Shown piece after piece: positions 1 to 5,477 of a stretch of 24,527 bases of DNA. The position numbers and the translations under genes are program-made. This stretch comes from a virus: IMG/VR virus record IMGVR_UViG_3300042543_000255, positions 1 through 24,527 of that record; one strand, written 5' to 3'. Every line of letters begins with the position of its first letter. Within the stretch, counting starts at the first letter, position 1. The notes under the pieces were generated by a model. It worked only from the letters and a program-made list of their open reading frames with translations, made no database searches and was not told the DNA's origin.

Positions 1-32
1 CCCGATCCCTTCCTGGGTGTCGCCGGTTCCAC
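1..32 (-). CDS. 5' end of an unidentified gene running off the left edge
   Basis: On the minus strand a GTG codon at 32-30 follows a consensus Shine-Dalgarno (TAAGGAG, 5 nt spacer). It opens a frame of ten codons (M-E-P-A-T-P-R-K-G-S) that is still open at the window edge. The ribosome binding site is the only real support, because ten codons cannot identify a product. It would be the next gene downstream of the 74-aa gene in the left block. Confidence 0.35.
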   Translation of the reverse strand, partial: MEPATPRKGS

Positions 33-112
33 CGGCTCTCCTTAGCGATTGACTCCCTCGTGCGTGTCGTTCGTGCGTGTACAGGCTTGCGTGGGGGGCC
101 AGAGCGTAAAAC

Positions 113-126
113 GGGGGGGGGGGGGG
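113..126. repeat. Run of 14 G residues
   Basis: An uninterrupted G14 tract lies between the end of the 74-aa gene and the partial gene at the left edge, so it falls in non-coding DNA. Its length may vary between molecules or be a sequencing or assembly uncertainty. No gene call here depends on it. Confidence 0.8.
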
Positions 127-161
127 CAAGTGGCGTACCAAATCCCCCGCGATTTCTGCGG

Positions 162-386
162 CTACTGAGCCGGCTCAAGCTCTTCGAGGTACATGAGCAA
201 CCGCCCCTCGGCGGTATCCACGAGGTAAGCCCCGTCCTGCGGAGCGGCGACCACGCCCGGCTGGTAGCCCCCGCCGAACGCTCGCGGGCAGCGAACCCGG
301 TCGCCGGGCTGCGGGCGGTAGCGATTGCCGTAGAAATCAGCGACAGCGGCTTCGGCGGCGGCAGCTTCGCGGTAGTGAGCGTCCAT
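162..386 (-). CDS. Small protein with a possible SH3/KOW-like beta domain, 74 aa
   Basis: I chose the ATG at 386 because AGGG lies 8 nt upstream; the longer open frame to 572 has no ribosome binding site and runs through promoter sequence. Residues 1-20 are an alanine/glutamate-rich helix. The rest (QPGDRVRC, then GVVAAP, AYLVDT and RLLMYLEELEPA) has the alternating pattern of a small beta-barrel such as an SH3 or KOW fold. The product has no family assignment I can defend. It has its own sigma70-like promoter at 442-469 and lies in the left-end block of small, separately controlled genes, so an early or accessory role is likely. That is inference from position. Confidence 0.6.
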   Translation of the reverse strand: MDAHYREAAAAEAAVADFYGNRYRPQPGDRVRCPRAFGGGYQPGVVAAPQDGAYLVDTAEGRLLMYLEELEPAQ

Positions 387-411
387 TCTTGAGTCCCTTC
401 GAGGTGTGAAA

Positions 412-469
412 CTGTCCATCTGTCCATCAGTGAGGGGGCGTATCCTACCCCCCTCGGTTGCTCGGTCAA
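412..469 (-). promoter_or_regulatory. Sigma70-like promoter for the 74-aa gene, with a tandem 8-bp repeat
   Basis: Reading the minus strand, -35 TTGACC (469-464) is followed after 16 nt by -10 TAGGAT (447-442). The start codon is about 55 nt further on. The leader contains a perfect tandem repeat of ATGGACAG (427-412) just past the expected transcription start, a position suited to an operator. The match is by eye. Confidence 0.5.
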
Positions 470-525
470 GCGAGTTTTTCTCTTCGCGGTTTCGTCGGGG
501 AAATAAGGGGTTTTCGTTCGTGCCG

Positions 526-572
526 TATGGTCTAGCGGTAGGTAGGCTATGGTCTAGCGGTAGTTTCGTCAA
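526..572 (-). promoter_or_regulatory. Paired operator-like 16-bp repeats with a weak promoter
   Basis: TATGGTCTAGCGGTAG occurs twice on the plus strand, at 526-541 and 548-563 (22-bp period). On the minus strand TTGACG (572-567) and TAGCCT (549-544) lie 17 bp apart, with the second copy in the spacer and the first just beyond the -10. Close relatives of the element occur in the promoters at 1362-1390 and 1715-1743. Together this suggests an operator for one regulator. The -10 is poor, so the promoter claim is weaker than the repeat. Confidence 0.5.
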
Positions 573-640
573 CCGGAAAGACCAGCGGCGAGGATTCGCA
601 GCAAAACGATCGCAAGCTCAATCCAGATTTCAGCGTTCAT
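569..640 (-). CDS. Hydrophobic micro-peptide, 23 aa
   Basis: This short frame has ATG at 640 and TGA at 571-569, with AAGGA 7 nt before the ATG. The peptide begins MNAEIWIELAIVLLR and ends LAAGLSG. Apart from one Glu and one Arg in the middle it is hydrophobic and could form a membrane or amphipathic helix. It lies in the otherwise gene-free stretch 387-724. Its stop codon falls inside the TTGACG -35 hexamer next to the operator repeats. It could be a membrane micro-peptide, a leader peptide or chance; the good ribosome binding site and coherent hydrophobicity favour a real product. Length prevents any family assignment. Confidence 0.45.
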   Translation of the reverse strand: MNAEIWIELAIVLLRILAAGLSG

Positions 641-666
641 GGTGCCTTCCTTGGCGTGTGAAGAAT

Positions 667-710
667 CCAAAAATGCCACCCGTTTCGCGGCTGTCGGCTG
701 GCCGGGTGGC
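667..710 (-). terminator. Rho-independent terminator after the 110-aa gene
   Basis: On the minus strand GCCACCCG (710-703) pairs perfectly with CGGGTGGC (682-675), separated by a 20-nt GC-rich loop. After one A comes a run of five T (673-669). It begins 15 nt past the stop codon of the 110-aa gene. It is the only hairpin plus T-tract terminator of classical form that I found in the window. Confidence 0.7.
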
Positions 711-724
711 CCCACCATGTGCGG

Positions 725-1057
725 TCAGTTGTCGATACCGTGGCGGCAGAGGTGCTGCTCGGGGCAGGCGGTGGTCTCGCAGTCAAGTTGATTCGCCATG
801 CGTATGAGGTGAGCGGCCTGCTCTCGGAGTTGCCGCGACAACTCAACCTTGGCGTCCCGCTCGGTGGCGAAGAGCTTGTCGTGCTTGACCCAGGCACCGT
901 TTCGGCGATCCCACCGGACGTAGCAATCACTGCCGTCGCGGGCTGCAACGTAGGGGCGTCCGTCGCCAGTGCAAACATCCTTCACAGTTTTGGCGACGAC
1001 GTAGTTGTTGTAGACGATCCAAACTTGCTGCATCGGCTTGAGGTCTTCGGCGGTCAT
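725..1057 (-). CDS. Hypothetical protein, 110 aa
   Basis: ATG at 1057 is preceded by AAGGGA about 6 nt upstream. The N-terminal half (QVWIVYNNYVVAKTVKDV, then YVAARDGSDCYVRW) looks like a small beta domain. The middle (FATERDAKVELSRQLREQAAHLIRMANQL) is a charged helix, and the tail has two cysteines (CPEQHLC). I do not recognise the family. It is followed by a clear terminator and preceded by a hairpin, so it is probably the last gene of a two-gene unit with the 60-aa gene. The overlapping longer frame in another register (927-1133) has no such support. Confidence 0.65.
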   Translation of the reverse strand: MTAEDLKPMQQVWIVYNNYVVAKTVKDVCTGDGRPYVAARDGSDCYVRWDRRNGAWVKHDKLFATERDAKVELSRQLREQAAHLIRMANQLDCETTACPEQHLCRHGIDN

Positions 1058-1087
1058 CGTTCGTTCCCTTTCGTCTCGTGGTGTCGT

Positions 1088-1113
1088 GCCCGCTGGCCCA
1101 GGTGCCAGCGGGC
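1088..1113 (-). other. Intergenic hairpin between two small genes
   Basis: GCCCGCTGGC and GCCAGCGGGC form a perfect 10-bp stem with a 6-nt loop, between the stop of the 60-aa gene (1124) and the start of the 110-aa gene (1057). There is no T-tract on either side. It may be a T-less terminator, an attenuator or an mRNA processing or stability element; the sequence does not decide. Confidence 0.6.
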
Positions 1114-1123
1114 GGGGTGTTGG

Positions 1124-1306
1124 TCAGGCCCAAACCTCCATGGCGGCCTTCTGGTCGCGATAGCGAGCAAGCTGCTCGCTGTAGTAAGCAACCTCCTCAA
1201 GAACTTCGCTCTCAGAGAGAGCAAAGTTGAGGTAGGCGGCCTCGATTAGTTCGAGGCACTCAGCAATGTGGGAGGCAAGGTTCGCGATTTGAGTGGCGAG
1301 CGTCAT
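1124..1306 (-). CDS. Hypothetical acidic helical protein, 60 aa
   Basis: ATG at 1306 follows GGAGA with a 7-nt spacer, and a well-formed sigma70-like promoter lies 56-84 nt upstream. The protein is acidic and almost entirely helical (ATQIANLASHIAECLELIEA, then ESEVLEEVAYYSEQLARYRD), probably a helical hairpin or coiled coil. No motif identifies a function. It is the first gene of the unit that includes the 110-aa gene. The operator-like element in its promoter suggests co-regulation with the excisionase-like gene. Confidence 0.65.
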   Translation of the reverse strand: MTLATQIANLASHIAECLELIEAAYLNFALSESEVLEEVAYYSEQLARYRDQKAAMEVWA

Positions 1307-1361
1307 CGTTTCGTCTCCAGGCTAGGTGTCCCGCGAGTCTCATTCGCTCGCGTCTGGGGGT

Positions 1362-1390
1362 ACTATAGGCTATCGGTATTTGGGTTGCAA
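1362..1390 (-). promoter_or_regulatory. Sigma70-like promoter with operator element for the 60-aa gene
   Basis: On the minus strand -35 TTGCAA (1390-1385) is followed, after exactly 17 nt, by -10 TATAGT (1367-1362), one base from the TATAAT consensus. The element TATAGGCTATCGGTAT (plus strand 1364-1379) overlaps the -10 and fills most of the spacer. A protein bound there would block polymerase. This is the best promoter match in the window. Confidence 0.65.
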
Positions 1391-1437
1391 GGGGGTGAGG
1401 AAAGATTTTTTTGGGGGCGTTTTTCGCGGGGAAAACG

Positions 1438-1698
1438 CTACTTTCGCCGCTTGGCGGCTTTTTTCCGCTTGGCGGCGGGCCGCCTGGCGAGGTGCTTCTT
1501 GCCCGTCGCCCTGGTCGTGAGGGTGTCGCGGACGTGGGCGGCGGATCGCTTCGCCACCAGCCGCAGCCGTTTGCCCATCATCCGGCTTTCGAGCTTGCCC
1601 TCGCGGCAGAGCACCCGCACCCAGCCATCGGTGCAGCCGATAAACTCGACCGCCTCCGAGACCGTGAGGTAATCCACGCCGTCGATGTTGTACGCCAT
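1438..1698 (-). CDS. Excisionase/MerR-like winged-helix DNA-binding protein with basic tail, 86 aa
   Basis: I chose the ATG at 1698, which has GAGGG 9 nt upstream; the ATG at 1707 directly abuts that Shine-Dalgarno. Residues about 8-55 (DYLTVSEAVEFIGCTDGWVR, then LESRMMGKRLRLVAKRSAA) match the helix-turn-helix plus wing pattern of phage excisionases and MerR/AlpA-type regulators: the LTVSEAAE-type helix, a second helix, then an arginine-rich wing. The last 20 or so residues are almost all Lys, Arg and Ala (KRKKAAKRRK), a histone H1-like tail unusual for excisionases. It is divergent from the integrase, as expected for a recombination directionality factor. A promoter-bound regulator is the alternative, and it could itself recognise the operator repeats. 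Confidence 0.7.
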   Translation of the reverse strand: MAYNIDGVDYLTVSEAVEFIGCTDGWVRVLCREGKLESRMMGKRLRLVAKRSAAHVRDTLTTRATGKKHLARRPAAKRKKAAKRRK

Positions 1699-1714
1699 GC
1701 TGACCATCCCTCGA

Positions 1715-1743
1715 ATACTACCGCTAGCCTATAGACGCGTCAA
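1715..1743 (-). promoter_or_regulatory. Promoter with operator element for the excisionase-like gene
   Basis: On the minus strand TTGACG (1743-1738) and TAGTAT (1720-1715) are 17 bp apart, and the excisionase-like start codon is 17 nt beyond. The spacer holds TATAGGCTAGCGGTAG (minus strand 1733-1718), a near copy of the elements at 526, 548 and 1364. The very short leader fits a promoter dedicated to this one gene. Confidence 0.6.
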
Positions 1744-1778
1744 ATAATCGCGGCGTTTTCGCCGCTGAAAACGCGTCT
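1733..1778. repeat. Nested inverted repeats in the integrase/excisionase divergent region
   Basis: An outer pair AGACGCGT (1733-1740) and ACGCGTCT (1771-1778) encloses an inner hairpin GCGGCG-TTTT-CGCCGC (1750-1765). Both pairs are perfect and share nearly the same centre, so the region could extrude as a cruciform or fold as RNA. On the plus strand TTTT follows the outer arm, so it could also act as a terminator blocking read-through into the integrase. Position beside int and the excisionase-like gene makes a recombination site the other natural guess. Confidence 0.6.
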
Positions 1779-1813
1779 TTTGCCTTCCGCGTGCTTGCCG
1801 CCATACGATGCAC

Positions 1814-1863
1814 TACTGAACAGAACTCGAATGGAGACGAGGGGGGTTCACATTTGTTCAGTA
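1814..1863. repeat. Separated 9-bp inverted repeat upstream of the integrase
   Basis: TACTGAACA (1814-1822) is the exact reverse complement of TGTTCAGTA (1855-1863), with 32 bp between them. The right copy ends 34 bp before the integrase start codon. Centre-to-centre spacing is about 41 bp, close to four helical turns, which would put both copies on the same face of the DNA. An operator or integrase arm-type sites are possible. Confidence 0.5.
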
Positions 1864-1897
1864 TGGTAGACTGCGTTTTTCACAAGAGGCTGGAAAA

Positions 1898-3004
1898 ATG
1901 GCCGATTCCGCGACGCTCCGCTCGATTCTGGATGACGATTACGCTCCGCTCAGGGGGCTCGCCGCGAAGGCTCTGTCGCAGTTCCGAATGAGCCTCCAGA
2001 GGTACGCCGAGCACCTGGGGCGAGAGCCCACGGTGGCTGATTTGACGGGGATTTCGGTACAGCGGTTCCTTTCTGCCCGCCGGCAGGCGGTCGCTGTCGC
2101 AACCGTGGTCAAGGATAGAACGCATATTGTCGCCCTGTGGGGCCACCTTTTTCGGCTCAGGCGGGTCGAAGTCGCCCCGGCCGCGGTCCTGCCCCCCATG
2201 CGAGCCCCGCGGCGTGTCCCGCGGGCATACCGAGCCCACGAGGTCTCAGCGGTCATCCGGGCCGCCCTGGCCACACCGGGCGGCATCGACGGGCGACCGG
2301 CGGCGATCTGGCACGCGTCGCTCATTCGGGCAGCCTTTGAGACCGCCGAGCGGGTAGGGGCGTTGCTCGCGGTCGAGTGGCGGGATGTTGACCTCAACGA
2401 ACGGACCATTCTTCTCAGGGCCGAGACCCGGAAGGGTGCGAGCCAAGACTTGCTCAGGCCAATATCGCAGGAAACGTGCCGCTGGCTGGCCGAGCTTCGC
2501 CGCGATGCCGGCGACCGGCGGCTCGTCTGGCGATGGGACCGCACACCTACCCATCTCTGGGGCCACCTCCGCCGTATCTGCAAGAGGGCCGGGGTCCAGT
2601 GCCGGGGCTACCACGGGCTCCGCCGGGCAGCCGCGAGCTACATCGCCGCAGCGGGGGGGCTCGGGGAAGCCGCAGCTGCACTCGGGCACGCTTCGCCATC
2701 GACAACCAAATCCCACTACGTCGATCAGACCATCGCGAAACCCACCCGCAGCCATCTCGACATGCTCCCTCACCTCGACATCGGCGACGAGCCGCCCGAC
2801 CCCGTGGCAGACGCCAAGGAAGCCGCCCTGCGGGCTGGCCGGCAGGCGGGGCGGGATCTCGCAGCCCGAGGGGAGCCGTGTCCCGCACGGGCTTCTATAG
2901 ACGCTCTGGCGGCGGGGGCGGGGGTGCCGGTCGAGATGGTAGCCCACTACCGGCGGGGGCTTGTGAGCGGCTGGGCTGCCGGTCAGGAAGACCCGGCCGC
3001 CTGA
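1898..3004 (+). CDS. int: Tyrosine recombinase / phage integrase, 368 aa
   Basis: It catalyses site-specific strand exchange between phage and host attachment sites, through a phosphotyrosine intermediate. Residues about 20-95 form the SAM-like core-binding domain. The catalytic domain shows Arg152 (ETAERVGALL), Lys179 (ETRKG), H239-x-x-R242 (HGLRR), His264 (ALGHAS) and the nucleophile Tyr274 (KSHYVDQT), so the active site appears complete. The start is the ATG at 1898 after AGAGG (9 nt). A C-terminal extension of about 80 residues past the tyrosine (alanine/arginine-rich, ending GWAAGQEDPAA) is longer than in minimal integrases. It is the only confident plus-strand gene, divergent from the excisionase-like gene and convergent with the 66-aa gene. 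I see no convincing -35/-10 pair in front. Confidence 0.95.
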   Translation: MADSATLRSILDDDYAPLRGLAAKALSQFRMSLQRYAEHLGREPTVADLTGISVQRFLSARRQAVAVATVVKDRTHIVALWGHLFRLRRVEVAPAAVLPPMRAPRRVPRAYRAHEVSAVIRAALATPGGIDGRPAAIWHASLIRAAFETAERVGALLAVEWRDVDLNERTILLRAETRKGASQDLLRPISQETCRWLAELRRDAGDRRLVWRWDRTPTHLWGHLRRICKRAGVQCRGYHGLRRAAASYIAAAGGLGEAAAALGHASPSTTKSHYVDQTIAKPTRSHLDMLPHLDIGDEPPDPVADAKEAALRAGRQAGRDLAARGEPCPARASIDALAAGAGVPVEMVAHYRRGLVSGWAAGQEDPAA

Positions 3005-3017
3005 CCCGACAGGCGGG

Positions 3018-3053
3018 GAGCGGCGGGGGAAAGGGATGAAAACCCCGCCGCTC
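3018..3053. terminator. Hairpin between convergent integrase and 66-aa gene
   Basis: GAGCGGCGGGG (3018-3028) and CCCCGCCGCTC (3043-3053) form a perfect 11-bp GC-rich stem around a 14-nt purine-rich loop. The hairpin starts 14 bp after the integrase stop and ends 16 bp before the stop of the opposing gene. There is no T-tract, but the tail-to-tail position makes a bidirectional terminator the likely role. Confidence 0.65.
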
Positions 3054-3068
3054 AACCCGCCGCCCGGT

Positions 3069-3269
3069 CTAGTCGTGAGCCGCCATCCAGTACGGCACCG
3101 TCGTCTCGGCCCGCCGTGCCGCCTCGACCTTGAGCCGTCGCAACTCGAAAAGCAGTCGCAGCACATCCGCCGCGAGCGTCCCGCTCGTGCCCGTGTACGC
3201 CCCCGAGAACCGGCGAGCCCGGTGCTCGCACTCCGCGAGGTACGCGTCGGTGAGGGGCTCACGAGTCAT
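3069..3269 (-). CDS. Hypothetical protein, 66 aa
   Basis: The ATG at 3269 overlaps the stop of the Nmad1-like gene (ATGA), and this decides the start; the upstream extension to 3539 is only the shadow of that gene. The sequence is helical (LTDAYLAECEHRARRFSGAY, then LAADVLRLLFELRRLKVEAA) with an amphipathic second helix. No family is recognised. It is the last gene of the non-structural cassette and ends at the hairpin shared with the integrase. Confidence 0.65.
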   Translation of the reverse strand: MTREPLTDAYLAECEHRARRFSGAYTGTSGTLAADVLRLLFELRRLKVEAARRAETTVPYWMAAHD

Positions 3270-3751
3270 CGGTGTTCCTCGCGATGAAGCAGGAGAGCCA
3301 AGAGCGAGTAGCTCGCGAGATCGAAGAGGTTGTCTTCGAGCGACTCGTTTTCCAGCCGCCCGGTCGCGTTGTACGCGGCGAGCCTTGTCACCTTGTCGGA
3401 GAGCCTGACCATCGCGCCCTTCCACGCCGGGATGCCGACGAACTTCGCTCCGTTGCGGATGTTCGCGAGCGGGTCTTCGCCGCTCGGGCAGCCGTAGTCT
3501 CGGCTCTTGCGACGGTGCATCTCTTTCAAGGCATCGCACAGATCGAAGAACTCCTGCGACGTGGGGTGAACGTCAGACCGCAGGAGCGAGTCGCCGCGCA
3601 TCCGCAATCCTTCGCAGCACGAAGGAACCGTGTCACCCTGGTCGAGTTGGTAGCCGATCATCTTTTCGTCGCTCGGGTCGGTCGCGTCGAGCCGAGCCTT
3701 GACCGCTGCCCGCATCGCCTCGTTCGCTTTCTCCAGAATCGCCGCTGTCAT
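3266..3751 (-). CDS. Nmad1 / DUF1599-like protein, 161 aa
   Basis: The C-terminal 100 residues fit the DUF1599 'nucleotide modification associated domain 1' pattern: an amphipathic helix (EFFDLCDALKEMHRRKSRDYG), an N-x-x-N-G segment, then VGIPAWKGAMVRLSDKVTRL and ESLEDNLFDLASYSLLALLL. That is an all-alpha domain with conserved D/E/K positions, found in phages and linked by genomic context to nucleotide or base modification. The N-terminal 60 residues (ANEAMRAAVKARLDATDPS, then a Cys-Cys pair) are not recognised. The ATG overlaps the metallophosphoesterase stop by 4 nt, so the two are translationally coupled. No modification enzyme such as a thymidylate synthase homologue is in the window, so the substrate is open. 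Confidence 0.65.
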   Translation of the reverse strand: MTAAILEKANEAMRAAVKARLDATDPSDEKMIGYQLDQGDTVPSCCEGLRMRGDSLLRSDVHPTSQEFFDLCDALKEMHRRKSRDYGCPSGEDPLANIRNGAKFVGIPAWKGAMVRLSDKVTRLAAYNATGRLENESLEDNLFDLASYSLLALLLHREEHR

Positions 3752-4935
3752 GTGAGTTCCTTTCTCGGGCCTGCTACGTGCGTCGCGGTCAACCCACCGT
3801 CGAACGCGTAGAGGTGAGTTTCCATCGCTTGTCTAGCGTTGAGGAACCCGAGGCTCGCGTGCCAATCATCAGCGACGCAGAGTGAGGGTGCGGTTCGCAC
3901 CAGCACGCCGTCGATCGTCTCGATCGGTCGCGACCACTCCGCAGCGGTCGAGTGGTAGTGCCCCGTGTGGTACTCGCGGTAGGGACAGGCGGCCCACTGT
4001 GAAGCCGCCTCGATCGCCATGAGTTGCGGCAACTTCTTCTTCGCCCGGTGCCCGTGGGCGAAGCCGAGGAGGTTCCGCCCGTGGCTCAGATACTTTCGCC
4101 CCGTGTAGCGTTCGTCGATCGTGATCCGCTTGTCGTTGCGGTATCGCTCCAGCAAGAGCCGATGAAACACCCAGGAAAGCGTCTCGTCGTGGTTGCCATG
4201 CACGAGCACCACATCGGTCGGCACGGTCTCGGCGGATCGCTCCACGATGCCGAGCAGCGTCGCCACGCCGACATCGAGCATCTTCTGAAGTCGCCCGTCG
4301 CGTTCGAGCAACGTGCCGCTCGAAGTCTCGGCCCGCTCGGCTCGGTCATAGTGGAAGAGATCACCCAGGAACGCGATCGTGCGGCGGGTGGGTTTGTGAG
4401 TGTCGCCCACCGCCAGGAGCTCGTGCCCGGTGTCCCGCACGACCCGCTCGGCGATCGAGAGATCCCAATCGGCTCCGGTTGTCTCTCGCCACGAGTAGTT
4501 GCCGAAGTGCGTGTCGCTCACGACCAGCACTTGCCAGAGCCCCGGCTTCGGCTTGCCGTGGCTCCTCGCCGCCGGTCGGCGGATGTCGCGGGCTGCCGCC
4601 GAGATCATCGCCTCGACTGCCTCGGCGACCTTCGGCCCCGCCTTCGGTCGCAGCCGCACGAAGACGCGGTGCAGTTCGGTGACGGTCGTGCCCCCTTCAC
4701 CGTCGCCCGAGGCACACTCCCACTTGGTCGCCTCGCTTGCCGCTACTTCGTAGCGGGTCATGTCCGCTTCGATGTGGGCGAGTAGATCCTCGACCGTCTT
4801 GATCCGCCGGCTCGTGGAGCGGGCTTCAAGCGTGTCGCCTTCCTGCCGCTGCGTCACCTGTTCCGCCGTGGCCGGCGGACTTGGTGCGGGCAGACTCGAC
4901 ACGACAGCCGCTTTCAGTCCTTGCTTGCCAGCCAT
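3748..4935 (-). CDS. Calcineurin-like metallophosphoesterase, 395 aa
   Basis: All metallophosphoesterase motifs are present in order: D141-x-H143 (VVSDTHFG), G191-D192 (FLGDLFHYD), G247-N-H-D250 (VHGNHDE), an H-G-H (GFAHGHRA) near 294 and G-H-Y-H at 325-328 (HTGHYHS). A two-metal phosphohydrolase, phosphodiesterase or nuclease activity is expected; the substrate is unknown. Residues 1-130 are a separate charged helical region (KTVEDLLAHIEADMTRYEVA), perhaps a nucleic-acid or partner binding part. GGGAG lies 7 nt before the ATG, which overlaps the 83-aa gene by 22 nt. Phages often carry such enzymes in DNA metabolism cassettes, and coupling to the Nmad1-like gene fits that. Confidence 0.85.
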   Translation of the reverse strand: MAGKQGLKAAVVSSLPAPSPPATAEQVTQRQEGDTLEARSTSRRIKTVEDLLAHIEADMTRYEVAASEATKWECASGDGEGGTTVTELHRVFVRLRPKAGPKVAEAVEAMISAAARDIRRPAARSHGKPKPGLWQVLVVSDTHFGNYSWRETTGADWDLSIAERVVRDTGHELLAVGDTHKPTRRTIAFLGDLFHYDRAERAETSSGTLLERDGRLQKMLDVGVATLLGIVERSAETVPTDVVLVHGNHDETLSWVFHRLLLERYRNDKRITIDERYTGRKYLSHGRNLLGFAHGHRAKKKLPQLMAIEAASQWAACPYREYHTGHYHSTAAEWSRPIETIDGVLVRTAPSLCVADDWHASLGFLNARQAMETHLYAFDGGLTATHVAGPRKELT

Positions 4936-5165
4936 TCACGCACTCCCGGTACGCCACAGATCGTGATGCCGCGTTGCTGACAGTTCGCCACGATTGCTGC
5001 GGCAAGGCTGCGGCCCGAGGCTTGAATGGTGCCCGCCCGCCATTCGCGTTTGATCGCAATCAGTTCGTCGCGCACGTCATTGGGCAATCGGTCGATCCAG
5101 CGAAGCGGCAGCCTCGGGGCTTGCGGGGCGGCAGCCGCCACGATCGCAGAGCGAAGATCATTCAC
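4914..5165 (-). CDS. Hypothetical protein, 83 aa
   Basis: The GTG start at 5165 overlaps the stop of the HEXXH gene by 8 nt. The core (LPNDVRDELIAIKREWRAG, then SLAAAIVANCQQRG and GVPGVREWLAS) looks like a three- or four-helix domain resembling small phage helix-turn-helix proteins. I know no established function. It is sandwiched between the metallopeptidase-like and metallophosphoesterase genes with overlaps on both sides, so it is translated with them. A DNA-binding or accessory role is only a guess. Confidence 0.65.
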   Translation of the reverse strand: MNDLRSAIVAAAAPQAPRLPLRWIDRLPNDVRDELIAIKREWRAGTIQASGRSLAAAIVANCQQRGITICGVPGVREWLASKD

Positions 5166-5442
5166 GCGGCACCTCCCTGTATCCGAGCATGGTCAGCACC
5201 CGCCGCTGCACGCGTGCAAGTTCGGTCACCGCTTCCTCACTGATGCTCGGGCCGAGCACCGCGTGGGCGATCTCGTGGAGCACCGTCTCCAACTTCTGCG
5301 CCCCCGTGCAGCGATCGTCAATCAAGATTCGCGGGCTGGTCGCGTTATCAAAGAACGTCCAGCCCATCGCGTCCCCCTTGAGCCGGGTGAACCGCAAGAG
5401 CCAACGCTTGCCGTCGATCGTGATGTGGTGATCTTCCGCCAC
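5158..5442 (-). CDS. HEXXH zinc metallopeptidase-like protein, 94 aa
   Basis: H56-E-I-A-H60 (ETVLHEIAHAVLG) is a zincin HEXXH motif. The following helix (SEEAVTELARVQRRVLTMLG) offers Glu69 or Glu70 as a third ligand. The N-terminal part is a small beta-sheet (HITIDGKRWLLRF, RILIDDR). This layout resembles a widespread family of short phage proteins of unknown function with an HEL/IxH motif, related in appearance to SprT or ImmA-type domains but much shorter. The GTG start at 5442 has AGGG 8 nt upstream. It could be an active protease or a zinc-binding structural protein; the motif alone does not decide. It opens the non-structural cassette, 35 nt after the CxxC gene. Confidence 0.7.
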   Translation of the reverse strand: MAEDHHITIDGKRWLLRFTRLKGDAMGWTFFDNATSPRILIDDRCTGAQKLETVLHEIAHAVLGPSISEEAVTELARVQRRVLTMLGYREVPRE

Positions 5443-5477
5443 GACGAGCCCTTTCGCCCGTCAGTGTCGCGAGGGTG

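Noticed and set aside
17-42. GCCGG-TTCCA-CCGGC stem-loop resembling a tRNA T-arm at the left edge
   Set aside because: The loop is 5 nt, not 7, without the GTTCRA pattern, and no acceptor or anticodon stem can be built.
526-563. Two 16-bp direct repeats as a CRISPR fragment
   Set aside because: Only two units with a 6-bp gap, and related copies occur singly in promoters; this is an operator pattern, not repeat-spacer structure.
1862-1875. TATGGTAGACTGCG before the integrase as a fifth operator copy and -10
   Set aside because: Only the first six bases match the operator pattern well and no -35 lies at the right distance.
2246-3262. 338-aa minus-strand open frame opposite the integrase
   Set aside because: It overlaps the whole catalytic half of the integrase and the 66-aa gene and is Arg/Gly/Pro-rich without recognisable domains.
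4024-4785. 253-aa plus-strand open frame opposite the metallophosphoesterase
   Set aside because: The opposing frame contains all phosphoesterase motifs, and this one contains none.
5158-5442. HEXXH protein as the phage endolysin
   Set aside because: At 94 aa it has no cell-wall binding part or known peptidase fold of endolysins, and it is grouped with non-structural genes; no lysis gene can be supported in this window.
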